A stretch of DNA of 64,000 bases from Tribonema minus (taxonomy: Eukaryota; Sar; Xanthophyceae; Tribonematales; Tribonemataceae), in NCBI GenBank assembly GCA_017506865.1, contig JAFCMP010000067.1, positions 248,001 through 312,000 of the forward strand, in the 5' to 3' direction. The translations under genes were made by a program, and so were the position numbers. The notes under the pieces were generated by a model that made no database searches, was not told the origin of the DNA, and worked only from the letters and a program-made list of their open reading frames with translations. Below, piece after piece: positions 35,913 through 47,500 of this stretch (its first letter is position 1; each line of letters starts with the position of its first letter).

Positions 35913-38900
35913 ATGCCTGGGACTGATTTCTCTCTGCACAAGGCTGCTTCTCGCGGAGACGTGGGCTGCCTCAAGCGCTATGCCGAGGAGGGCAAGGACC
36001 TTGGCGCCTGCGACAGCTACAACAGGACCCCCATGCACAGCGCCTGCGCAGGGGGGCGTGTGAGCGTCGTGGAGTTCCTGATCGCCAAGGGCGCCGCAGT
36101 GGATCCCGAAGATCGCAGCAGCAGGACCCCGCTTCACGATGCCTGCGAGAGCGGTGTGGTGGAGGTGGTGGCCCTGCTGCTGGAGCGCAAGCCGCAGCTG
36201 CTGCACGCACGCGACCACAGATCCTGGGTCCCGCTGCACGTCGCTTGCTGGCGGGGCCACCTGGCCATAGTTCAATTTCTGTTGCAGGCCGGCGCGAAAA
36301 CGACAGTTAGGGACATGCATCTGCGAACTCCCCTACACCTGTGCTGCCTGGGCGGGCACGTCGACACCGTGGAGTGCATGGTGAAGGCTGGCGCAGACTT
36401 GGACGTTCTAGACGAGGTCAGGGAGCTCCCAGGCGCAAAGTTCGACACAGGGGTGCCCAGGTCACGCAGCAACTTGATCACCACCATCATAGCAGCTGCC
36501 AGGGCGGAGTGGCTGCGGCCTGCTGAGACGCGGGCGGCAGCGGAGGCGCAGCCGCCAGCGCAAGCGCCGCCGCCGGCCGTGCAGGCGCCCGGCTCTGCAG
36601 CAGCCGCGCAGACCGCTCGCGGCGCGGAGACCGCGTTCATGGCGCTGATGGCGCAGCAGCAGGCGCAGCTGCAGCGCATGCAGCAAGAGCAGCAGCAGCA
36701 GCAGCAGCAGCCGCCGCCGCCGCACTCCCAGCAGCAGCTGCGGCAGCTGCTGCCCTCGCTGCTGCCGCCGCCGCTGGTGTTCCCAATCGCGGCGCTCACG
36801 CTGCCGCACGCGCTGGTGCCGCCGCCCGCGTCGTCGCCGCGCGTGACGCAGCTGCAGCCGTCGCCGCGGCACCCAGCGGACGCGCTGCGGCGCGAGGCGC
36901 ACAGGCCGCTGCTGCCGCATCCGCCGCCGCCGCCGCAGCAGCAGCCTCAGGCGCCGGCCCCACTTTCGAGCCCTGCGTCATCGCCTACGCCATTGGGTCA
37001 CCAGCACGGACAGGACGAGCAGCAGCAGCAGCAGCAGCCGCAGCGCGCACGCAAGAGGCCGCTGCCGTCGCGGCCCGCCGCCACGCGCACCGCCAACGGC
37101 GCCGCCGCCGCGGCGCTGCCGCCCGGGGCAGCGCCGCCACCCGACGCATCGCCGCCGCCGGACACGCTGACCAGTGGCGGCAGCGACGACAGCAGTCACG
37201 GCAGCCGCGCGGTCAGCGCCCGCGTCGCGCGCGGCGCGCAAGCAGCAGCTGGTGCCGCTGGCATGTCTGCGAACTCAACGCCGCGATCATCACCGAGCGC
37301 CCGCGTCGCGCGCGGCGCACAAGCAGCAGCTGGTGCCGCTGGCATGTCTGCTGACTCCACGCCGCGGTCATCGCCGCTGCAGCAGCCGCGGGCGTCGCCG
37401 CCGCCGCAGCAGCAGCGCGGCGGTGCGCCGGGGGAGCCCGGTGGCGGCGGCTACGGCGGCGGCGGCAGCGGCAGCAGCGGCTGGGGCCGCGGAAAGCGGC
37501 CCGCGCAGGCGGTGGACGAGCCGTCGTCCTCGCCGGACACCGTGTACGCGACGAACCCCCCCGCGAACTTCAAAAGGTACGTTGAAGTGCGCGTGCTACT
37601 TCAAGTGGCAGTTTTGAGTCGCGCGGGCGCTCTTGCGCGTGCGCGCTGCCCCGCTCTGCTGGTGGCTGCCGCGCTTATCGCATGCGAGGCGCGCGCCTCG
37701 TGCGTCGCACCCCATCATTAGTCACCAGCATTGCACACGCCTCTGTCAAAGTTCAAGTCTGCCACTTCACCCAAATTCCTTAAATCTGCCGAAACCAGGT
37801 GCTGCTTTAGGGATACGCCGTGCGCTGCCGACCGCTGCTGCGCGTCAGCGGCGGCGGCAGCACCCATGCGACCGCTGCGCGATGCCGCATGCGCGCGGCT
37901 GCAGCGCGCCAGCGCGCGCAGGCGGCATCGCGCCAGCGAGTGGCGGCCGTGCCATCGTCAACACCTCGATGCACTTGTGTCGATGCTGGGGCTAGCAACC
38001 GTGACGGCGAGTGTGACCGATCGTGGGCAGCCGCGAACGCCCGTCGGCCGCGGCCGTGCGCAGCGCATGCGCGCAGCACCGAGTTCAGTGCTGCGCAGGC
38101 GCGGCCCGGTGTTGCCAGTGCTCCCTCACGCCCCGCGCGCTGCGCATGGTTCTCGCCCTTGCTCTGGGCGGCAGTCTTCGATCCGTACACGCGGCACGCC
38201 TCAACGCTTCTTGCAGCCGCATACGCTGCGCGCCACGCGTCGTCCCGCCGCACGAGCGCGACCTGCCTACTCGTTGCATGCACGCATACCCCCCTCGTGA
38301 GCCTGTGACTCCCCCCCGTCCCCCCCCCCCCCCCCCCCTTGCCAACGCGCGCAATCAGGATGTCGCTGGCCCACGTTCCGGCGCCAACGGCGGAGGTCTT
38401 TGTGCTGCCGGTGCCGCGCCTGATGAGGCTGGCGCTGCTGGAGGCGGCGGCACCGGAGCTGGCGGCGGCGCGGCGCAGCTGCGGCGGCGGCGGCGGCAGC
38501 AACGGCGGCGGCGTGGCGGGCGCGGGCGCGGGCGTGCCACACAGCGCCATGCAGCTGCAGACGGGGCGCCTGTTTGGTGTGGACGTGGTGATCAGGGTAC
38601 GTAGGTATGCTTGCATGCTCACGGCAGGGGGGGGGGGGAGGGGGGGGGGGCATGACGAGGGACTGCACAGGGTCTGACTGGGCATAGCGAGCAGCGTGCG
38701 CGAATGCTCTGCAAACGCTGCAGCAGCGGCGGCGGCGGCGCGCGCGGCGCGCGCGGCAGCGGCATGGCGGCGGCGGCGCGGCAGTGGTGGCATGCTGGCA
38801 GGGGCGCCGCGGCCGCGGTGGCGGCGGCGCGGCGGCGGCAGCACTGCGAAAGCCTGGTCGCCAACGACTGCCGTCGTTGGCGTCTCGTGACTGGCGGGGC

Positions 38901-41900
38901 GCGGCTAGCGGGATGGTCGTGACGGCAGTCGTAGCAGTGAAGCGCAATGCGGGGGGCGACTGTGCATGGAGGGGTCTTTGCTGCGTCTGCGTCAAACTTG
39001 GAGGCGGCGGGGGTCAAACGAGTGATGCCGTATGATTGTTGCCTGCGTGCATGCACCGGGCGCAGGTGTCCGGGATTGCCTAGCCTCGGGATCCCAAGGG
39101 CATGGCTCAATGTGCGCTCCAACAGGGTTGGTAGGAAACGCTACTTTCCATGAGAGCGCGTTGCTGCAGCCGGTCGCGAGACGCGCGGCAGCGGTTGCAG
39201 AGAGCTGCAGTGGGGAGCTCATGGCATCGCCTGCGTGCGCGCGCGCACGCGTCCGCGGATGGGTGCCGCATCCGCCGCCCCGCTGTTCCGCAGCAGCCAC
39301 CAGGACCGGACGCGCGGACGGTGCACAGCGGTACCTCAACTGCTCACTCACGACTGCGGCCGCCGCGCCCGCAGCTTCGCGCGTGCGGCCGCTCCTTCCC
39401 CCCCCACCATGCAATCAGTGCTCTCTTCCGTGTATGCGTGTTGTGGCGCGCTGCTGAACACTGCTGCTCCCCCCCGCTCCCCCCGCCCCCCCCCCTCCCC
39501 CCCACCCAACCAACCACCATGACAGTGGCTCGGCCCCTGCGCTGTGGAGGAGGCGCTGAGCGCGACGGCGCTGCGGCACTCCAACCTGCTGCCGCTGCTG
39601 GGCATCTGCCTGGACCCCGAGTGGCCGTGCGCGGTGTACGCCTATATGCCCAACGGGTGAGACGCGCGTTGCACTCTGCACAAGGTATCCGTGTCAGTAC
39701 ATGCATCGCGCTGCGCGCAGTATATGCGCATCTACTGTACATGTATCCACGAATAGGTCGCGGATCTTCCGCCGTCGTCGGGCGGCGCACCGCACCGTGC
39801 GCGTCTCCCACAAGCTTCACCGCCGCCTCTGTTGTGCTGTCAAAGTCGTAGCTGACGTACGCGCAGCTGAGGGGCGGCACAAAGCTGTGTACCTCGCTCG
39901 TAAACGCTCTGAAGCCGCAATCAGGTCCTCCTCTCCACTCGCCCGCGGCGCCTCTCCCCGCCGCAGACTGCTGCGCTCACCGCCCCCCCGCCGCCGCCGC
40001 CGCCGCTGCCGCCGCCCGCGCGCGCACGCCCTCGCGCGACAGGTCCCTGGCGTTCCAGCTGCGGCGCAACGAGGGGCGGCGCGCGCTGCCGTGGCTGCGG
40101 CGCCTGGCCATCGCGTTCCAGGCGGTGCGCGCCGTGCGCTACCTGCACGAGGCGCAGGCGCAGCGGCCGCACTGGCGCGCGCGCGCCGCGCTGGGCCCGT
40201 TCCCCTCGTCCAACGTGCTCCTCGACCTCGACTGGGTGAGGCGGCGCCTGCGTACGCGTGCTGCGATGCCGCTCTCGCAGGACTTTGCGCTGTTCCTGTC
40301 ACGTCGGTCGCGTCGTGTTGTCGCGGCGGTGTGCATTGCGGGCGAGGTCGATGTTCGGGACTTCTCTGCGCCCGCACGTGCGGTTCGTTGCGGTCGCCGC
40401 GCGTGCTCGACACGTCGGCTGCTGCCGCTTGGAACCGTCGCTGAGCCTCATCAAAAAGCGACCTGCGCGGACGCGCGTGGACGTGTCGTGCTCAGCAAGC
40501 CGGCTACGCCTTGTGCTCGGAGGCAGACTTCAAGCGCGATGGCGGCACGCGCCGCTGCACCCGACCTCAGCGGCGACTGTCGCGCGTGTCGCCGCTGTCA
40601 AACGCACCGCGCCACCACACCACCGTCTCGTTATCGCCGGCAGCCCAGTTCCTTTAACTTGAACCCCCACGCGTGCCCTGCCGCCGCCGCCGCTGCCGCC
40701 GCCGCCGCCCCCCCCCCCCCTCCACGCAGTCTGTGCGGCTCCAGTGCGACAGCGCTGCGTGCGGCAGCGCCGGCGCGCCGCCCGCCGCCGCCGCCGCCGC
40801 CGACATGCATGGCCTCGGCGTCACGCTGCTGGAGCTGCTGATGGGGCGCCTAGATGCGGATGCGGGGGCCGCGGGGCTGGCGGCGCGCGCCGCGCAGGAC
40901 CTGAGCGACGGCACGCTGAGGAGCGCTGTGGTGAGTGATGAGGGGGCAGGGGGGTGGGGCACGGCGGCGGCGGCGGTGGCGGCGGCGGCGGCGCGCGTGC
41001 CGCGCGGCGCGGTCGCGTGCGCGCTGCCGGCGGTGCCCCTCAGCGGCAGCACCCGCAGCACTACGGATCCGGCCTGCAATATCTGTACAGTAGGGTTAGG
41101 GTTAGGGTTAGGGTTAGGGTTAGGGGTGCTTTCGTTCCATCACATCCACCCCACACCAGTTTCAGCAGCACTCCTACCAGCAGTACGTACCACCTGCAGT
41201 ACCGTGTACCGCCACGGCGGCGATCGCTGCGCCGGCGATGGCGTGCTGGTGGGCGCCGCGGCGACGGCGTGCTTTGCGGATGCGCTCGGCCGCGCTCATC
41301 CGCTTCTGCGTGTCTGCTCCCAGTGCAGTCCATATGCATGTACGTGCTTGATGCATCATATTACAGGCAAGCACACGCCAACATATACAAGTACTTCACA
41401 GCGCATGCTTCGAAGCATAACATGCATATTTTTCTGAAAATATCAAGTTGAAGATGGTGGTGGTCAATGCAGAGCTTGAAACTTGTTGTTTGGGATCTTC
41501 ACCTTTCATGTACATGAAAGTGCTTTGAATTACACGTATCTTCTGAACAATACCGAACGCATCCTGACGCGCCGCCGCGCAGGACCCCCTGGCGGACTGG
41601 CCGCCGCACGTCGCGGCGTCGCTGGCGTGCCTCGCGCTCGGCTGCGCCGCCGCCGCGGCCTCCCCGCCGGCGCCGCTGCAGCAGCAGGTGCCGCGCGACC
41701 TGGAGGTGGGGCTCTACCACCTGCTGCTCGGCTGCTGCAGCGGCGGGCCCGCGAGCCTTGAGGCGCTCGTCGCGCCGGCGTGCGGGCCGCGCTGCGCGCT
41801 GTGCATGAGCCAGCCGCGCGAGACGCGCTTCGTGCCGTGCCTGCACAGGTGAGCAGGGGCGGCGGTGCAGCGGGGGCGGGCGCTGCCAGCGGCGGCGCCG

Positions 41901-42605
41901 CGCCGCAGCAGCGATGATAGGCTTGTTGCTGCGTGAAGTAGATGTGCGCGCGCGGTGGTGTTGTGGCGTTCGCTGGTTGCACACGGGAGGCTTTGCTTAG
42001 GGTTAGGGTTAGGAGCGTCCCTGCTGCTGCCATCTGTCTAGGCGGGCGCCGCACGTGCACCAGCTCGACGCCGGCATCCGAACGCGGCCCGCGCCCAGTG
42101 TGCTACGATTCGCCTACGCCTGCAGTGGCGGTCTTCGTTGATGTTCTGCCGATGACCATCACAGCATCCGCCCACTTTGCTTGCGCTGATGACTGCGTCC
42201 TTGCCTGGCCTTGTTGGACAGGGCTCATGCGTGTGCGCCGCTGCCGCACGCGGCAGCGTTGCCTCGATGCCGCATTCGCCGCCGCCGTGCGCAGCCTCCA
42301 CCCCCTCGATGATTCAACCCCAACACCTGTACCACAACTCCAGCCGTTTCGCACGTGCTCACGCCGCCCTTCCTCCGCTTGTCGCGCGTACCGTCGCTGC
42401 CGCCGCCGCTGCTGCTGCTGCCGCCGCCGCTGCGCGCGCCAGCGTCGCGTGCCGGGAGTGCGCGTCGTACCTGTACCTGGAGGAGGAGGGGTGCCCGATA
42501 GAGGGCTGCGCGATCCGCGCCATCGAGTTCGTGGCGCTGCACGAGAGCGTGTACACGTCCGCGGCGGCGCAGGCGCTGCTCGCCGTCCCGGCGCCGCCCA
42601 TGTAG
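35913..42605 (+). CDS. Ankyrin - pseudokinase - RING protein, 7 exons
   Basis: Exons: 35913-37576, 38359-38596, 39526-39656, 40043-40235, 40730-40930, 41583-41848, 42443-42605; 951 codons with matching phases. Residues about 5-170 form five ankyrin repeats (NRTPMHSACAGG, SRTPLHDACESG, WVPLHVACWRGH, RTPLHLCCLGGH). Residues about 205-550 are Gln/Pro/Ala/Ser-rich. The kinase-like region runs from DVVIRWLGP through ATALRHSNLLPLLGI, YMPNGSLAFQL, LRRLAIAFQAVRAVRYLHE, SSNVLLDLDW and GLGVTLLELLMGR to DPLADWPPHVAASLACLALG. The ATP-binding Lys is Arg (VVIR), HRD is absent and DFG is absent, so it is a pseudokinase. The C-terminus is a C3HC4 RING: CALC, then PCLHSVACREC, then GCPIEGC, expected to recruit an E2. 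Start is the first in-frame ATG before the repeats. Probable role: ubiquitin ligase with ankyrin target binding; targets unknown. Confidence 0.85.
37215..37376 (+). repeat. 81-base in-frame tandem duplication in the ankyrin-RING gene
   Basis: Two 27-codon copies beginning SARVARGAQAAAGAAGMSA, with few differences between copies (GCG/GCA and AAC/GAC among them). It lengthens the low-complexity linker and keeps the frame. Confidence 0.9.
41091..41126 (+). repeat. Interstitial telomere-type repeat in intron 5 of the ankyrin-RING gene
   Basis: Five to six TTAGGG units in a row. A shorter run lies at 41997-42013 in intron 6. Confidence 0.95.
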
Positions 42606-44583
42606 CCAGCAGCAGCAGCATCGGCGGCCCGCCGTCTCGTACAGACGCGAGGCTGCGTGCGCCTGTCAGCGCTGCTGCTGATGGGATCTGCGGGGCAGCA
42701 ATGTGGGGACGTGCACGCGGCGGCCACCTTCTCGGCGCTGCCCGTGCGTAGCGCCTACGTACTGCGCCGTCGAAGGCGGTGCGGCCCCGTGTGCGCATGT
42801 GTGGCAGCGCTGCGCGCGCTCCTCCGGCTGCACCGCTGTGCAGCTGATGCAGCTCTTTGGGCGTCTCCCAACGGCGACAGCAACCGCGTGCATATGTTGG
42901 CCACAAGGCGCCGCTGGTGCGGTGCGCGTGTGTCGTCGTTTCGGCTGCGCGTTGCACGCGCACGCGGCCGCAGCCGCGCGGCTGCAGCAGCGACTGCGGC
43001 AGTCACCGGCCACACAAGGGCTCGCGTCAGTGCGCTGGGGCGCTTAAACCTGCCAGCGGCATTCGGCATGCGAGACGGCGCGCTGTGCTGCCGCTGCCGT
43101 GGCGCGCGTGCACGCGCAGCCTCCGCTGGCAGCGCCGCGAACATCGGCAGCTGCCGTCGCCGCATCAATCAGCGCGCTGACGCGTTTGCCACGACGGCGC
43201 GGCGGCGCCGCGGGCGGCGGTGGCCTCCATGGGTGGAACCTACTTAGAGCATGGCTCCTGGCGCGATGTGCTGCCGTAGCGCGCACCGCCGCCAGCGCCG
43301 CACGCTGCATTAGAAGCCCGGCGCGTGCGCACGCACTGCCGCCACCCTCGCCGATGCACACAAATGGCAGTGGGCGTGCGCGGCGCCGCTGTCGTGCACG
43401 CAGTCGCTGAGGTGGGCGACAGGGCCTGCCGCCCGCGCGGGGGGCACCCATCAGCAGCTTCAAGAGCAGTCTGGTGCGTGCACTGATACGTATTAACTGA
43501 GGCACAGGGGGCGCTGTGAACGGCAGCAACCCCCCCGCCCGTAGATGCCATGGCACTTGCAAGTAGACCAGCGCGTCTGCTCAAGAGAGCAGTTGTTGTT
43601 GCGCTGGGCACAAACCCGCGACAGCGGTACCATGTGCATGCATGCCGTCCCGCATCATTCGTCGCTGTTACAGTATATGACGGCACCCTGTTGCATTCCG
43701 TCTTGGGCGGTTGCCTGCCGTTTCACCTGAGGCATGTGCACACATGCCGGACCGCCGCTATTGAGCATACTGGCAGTACGGCTCGCGGCGCCGATCCTGG
43801 ACCCTTTCGACGATACGTGTGATTTCTGCTGCTGCTGTGCGCTTCGTGACGTTCTTTTTTTCTCTCTGTGCAGTCCAAGAAGTGCGGGCAGTCTCGCAGA
43901 GGCGTTCTGTCTCGCTGTGCTCTATGGTGGAGTGTGACCTCGTCTGCGTTTGCCCCGCTTGTGGCAAAACCAGTGCAGAAAGCTTGTGTAATGAATAGAT
44001 GATACCGGGGCTGCACTTACTTTTGCTTTCTTGTCTGTTTTGACTCTGCACGTTTCCGCCATGCTGTTTGCACCCTACCTCTTGGAGCAGCACAACCTGC
44101 CTGTTTCATGTCTGGTGTAGCAGAGGAAGCGCACTTCACCCGCGTGACGTGCGCACACTGGCGTTCTGAGGCTGAGCGTTGCACAAGTCAAAGTAGCAGC
44201 AATGAGCGCGAAGACGTGCACACTGTCGCATACATAGGTGTGGCATGTTGTGTTTTAGAGATGCCCGTGAAACCTTACTGTGCTCTGGACGTTCGCCTGT
44301 GATGATGCGACAATGATGCCGTGTACCGCGCTGCTGTGCACATCATGCGGTCGCCAAGCGTCAGGGCAGTAGACTCCAGAATATGCTATGAGCATCGCCG
44401 TGCACGCAATAAAAGCACGCGTCCGCTCTGGCGCGCGTCGCCGCAACATCACATGCTGTGACGCACCACCCCCAGAAACACAAGCGGCCAAACAGCATCA
44501 ACAAAACCGAAGAACAGACCCCCCGATCCCAAAAGTTCCTCATTACCGCCAAGCACGCGCAGTCCCAGCGTACGCTTTGCGCG
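42606..44583. other. Convergent intergenic region, 2 kb
   Basis: Between the 3' ends of the ankyrin-RING gene and ArgRS. The first kilobase is very GC-rich and gives long Arg/Ala-rich frames on both strands that look like composition artefacts. No gene, RNA or repeat element was recognised. Confidence 0.5.
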
Positions 44584-47500
44584 TTAAATCTGGTAGAGCG
44601 GCGTGAGACCCAGCAGCTCCATGACCTTGCGCATGACGGCGCCCGTCGCCTCGCACAGCAGGAGGCGGCTGTCGCGCTCCGCGCTGTGCAGCACGTGGCA
44701 GTTGGTGACAAAGTCCGTGAAGCGCGTCGACAGCTGGTACAGGTACTCGCACAGGCGGTTCGGCAGGAGGTCGCGCAGGAAGTCCTGGACGACGTCCGTG
44801 AACTGCAAGCAGGCGGAGGCGAGGGGAGGCGCGCAGAAATGAGGCCCGTGTTGAGCTCGTGCAGACAGGTCATGTTGAGCTCGCGGCACGTCGAGCGACG
44901 CGTGCTTGTCACGAGGCTGTGGGTGTGCAGAGGCGGCCTCGACGACGTCCGTGAACTGCGCAGCGGGAGGCGACGAGAGGAGGCGTGCGCAGAAACACAA
45001 CAAAACTCGTGTCGAGAGCTCACGTAGACGCTGCACAGCGGAGCGACGCGTGCTTGGTAAGAGTCTTTGCGCTCTGAGTGCGGCCAGTGCGCAAGCCTGC
45101 GCCCCAGCTGCCGTGTCTTAGCGCATCGTGAGCATAGGCGCGCGCGGAGAAGGAGCTTGTGGTGAACTCATGCAGACGCGGCATGTCGAGCGACATGTGC
45201 GTGCTAAGAGGCTTTGGACTTTTTGAGCGAGCCCTTGCGCTAGCCGGCGCACCAGCTGCCGTGCCCTCACGCGTCGTGAGCGTAGCACTGTCAGTGGCCT
45301 CGATTTGTCGACTGCAGTTGCAGCTGCGGTGCAGGCGAGCAACTGTCCAAGTGCCATGCGCCGAGCGCGCATTGACGCGACCACTGAAGCTTGCGAGGCT
45401 GCAGCCGCGTGAGCTCGACGCCAGAACGCGCGGAGCGCTGTGCTCCAGTGTCATCCAGGCGTAGCACGACGCAAGCGCGCGAGTTGTGCTCAATCGTCAG
45501 CGGCCTGCACGCGTTCGCAACGGCGCCTCGCGCCTGGCGCACACGCGCGGGGAGCCGCATGCGCCCGGCGCATTTGCGCGCCGTACTGACCTCGGCCTAA
45601 GCCCTAGCCCAAACCCTGCTTGCAACCTGACCCTCGCCCGAACGTTGACCCCCCCCTGAAACGCGAATGCCGCTCAACGCTGTAAAGTGCCGCATGGGTT
45701 GAAGCCGTGCTCACCTTGACCCTGGCGCTAGCTCTGCGCCCAGCCCTACGCCTACCCTCGGTCACCTGCACGAGCTTGGACGCGAGTGTCCCCACCAAAG
45801 GGATAGGGCTATACCCCAGCCCTTGCCCTCAATACTGGGTCCTGATCCACATCCTCATGCCAACCGTAAGCCTAGCCGCTCACATGCAAAAGCTCGACCG
45901 CCAGTGCGCGCTCGGCGTCGTGACGCCGCCGCGAAACCTGCAGCCGTGCTCACTCTACACCTCAACCCTTGTCCCGAACCTGGCCCTACGCTAAATCCTA
46001 CTGTAAGTCTCATCCACTCACCTGCATGAGCTCGAACGCGAGCGCGCGCTCCGCGTCGTGCGCGAGCGTGATGGGCACGCCGCTCGCCAGCAGGTCGGGC
46101 ACGCGCGCGCCCTGCTCATCCGCCGCCTTGCGCAGGATGCTGCAGAGGCGCGCGTGCGCGAACTGCAGGTAGACGGCCGTGTTGCCGCGCGTGTCGAGCA
46201 TGCGGTCGTAGCTGAAGACGTAGTTGGTCGCCGGGTGCTGGCGCAGGTCAAAGTACTTGACGGCTCCGTAGCCGATGGCCGCGGCGGCTGCGGCGGCGGT
46301 GGCAGCAGCGGTAGCAGCGGCGGCGGCCGAGAGTGAGCGTTCGAGCAGGGATGGGCTGGTGTTCACTCTGTACTGTATGAGGCGTTGCGTGTTCACGGCC
46401 TGCTCGTGCGCAAGCGAGAAGGAAACCAGAGCTGGCGGGGTGCGATTCCCTGAGCTAGGCGCACATATTCTCCAACAGAAGGCAACCAAAAGTCTCAGAC
46501 TTTGTGAGGTTGTAGAGCTGGATGCGGCGGCGGCGCGGCGCCCGCAGCGCATCAGCAGCAGCGGCGGCAGCGGCGGCGGCTCACCTTCGTCCACCTTCTC
46601 CGGCGACAGCGGCGACTTGCCGGAGGCGACGCGCTCGACCAGGGTGGCGTGCATGCGCTTGACCGCCTCGTCCAGCAAGTCCACCTGCGTGGCAGTTACA
46701 GACAGTTACAGACAGTTACAGAAGGTTTAGCGCCAGCGGCAGTTGAGTCATCATCGGCAGGGGGCGCGCACGCCAGGCGCGCATGAGTGCAGATGGTGTG
46801 TCGTGAGGACGCGCAGCGGGCGCGGGGGGCCAGCGGCGGAGGAATGCAGACGGCGCCCACCCCCTCCCTTCCCCCTGCCGCTCCTGCGATGCAACAAGGC
46901 GCAGAGTCACTGCTTGTGCATGCCGCAACACTAGTGTGAATTGGTATTGGTCGGCGACGTGCGTGTTGATGGGCATCTCACACACCAGCACTCGCGGACA
47001 ACCTAACCCTAACCCTAACTTTTTAAGTAACACAGCCTGTCACAAGTTGTGCAGAGGGCAGCACTCACGAACTGTACAGGGCGTGTCAGACGCCGCACAC
47101 AGGGTGTGTTGACTGCCCTCCAAGGAGAGGTGGGTCAGGGTTAGGGTAAGGGTTAGCTTAGCTAACCCAAACCCTAAATGCCAACCCTAACTCTAAGCAT
47201 GCGCACGCAGCGAGCGCACGCAGCAAGCACACGCAGCAGCCACGGGTATGTTGACTGCCCTGCGTGGAGACGTGGGTCAGGAATGAGATGGAAGTTAGCT
47301 AACCCCACCCTAACCTCGACCTTAACTCCAACCCCAGCCCTAACCCTGATCATACGGACGCAGGGCAGGGCGCACACACGCACCAGCCGCACGGTGTCGC
47401 CGCTGCGCGACTTGAAACGCTTGCCGTCCAAACCCAACCCCAACCCTAATCATGCACACGCAAGGCGCACGCCTGCAATTATACTTCCACACAAGGGAAG

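Noticed and set aside
42657-43562. Long frames on both strands in the convergent region after the ankyrin-RING gene
   Set aside because: Arg/Ala/Cys-rich in every frame, no motifs, no exon chain; typical of very GC-rich noncoding DNA.
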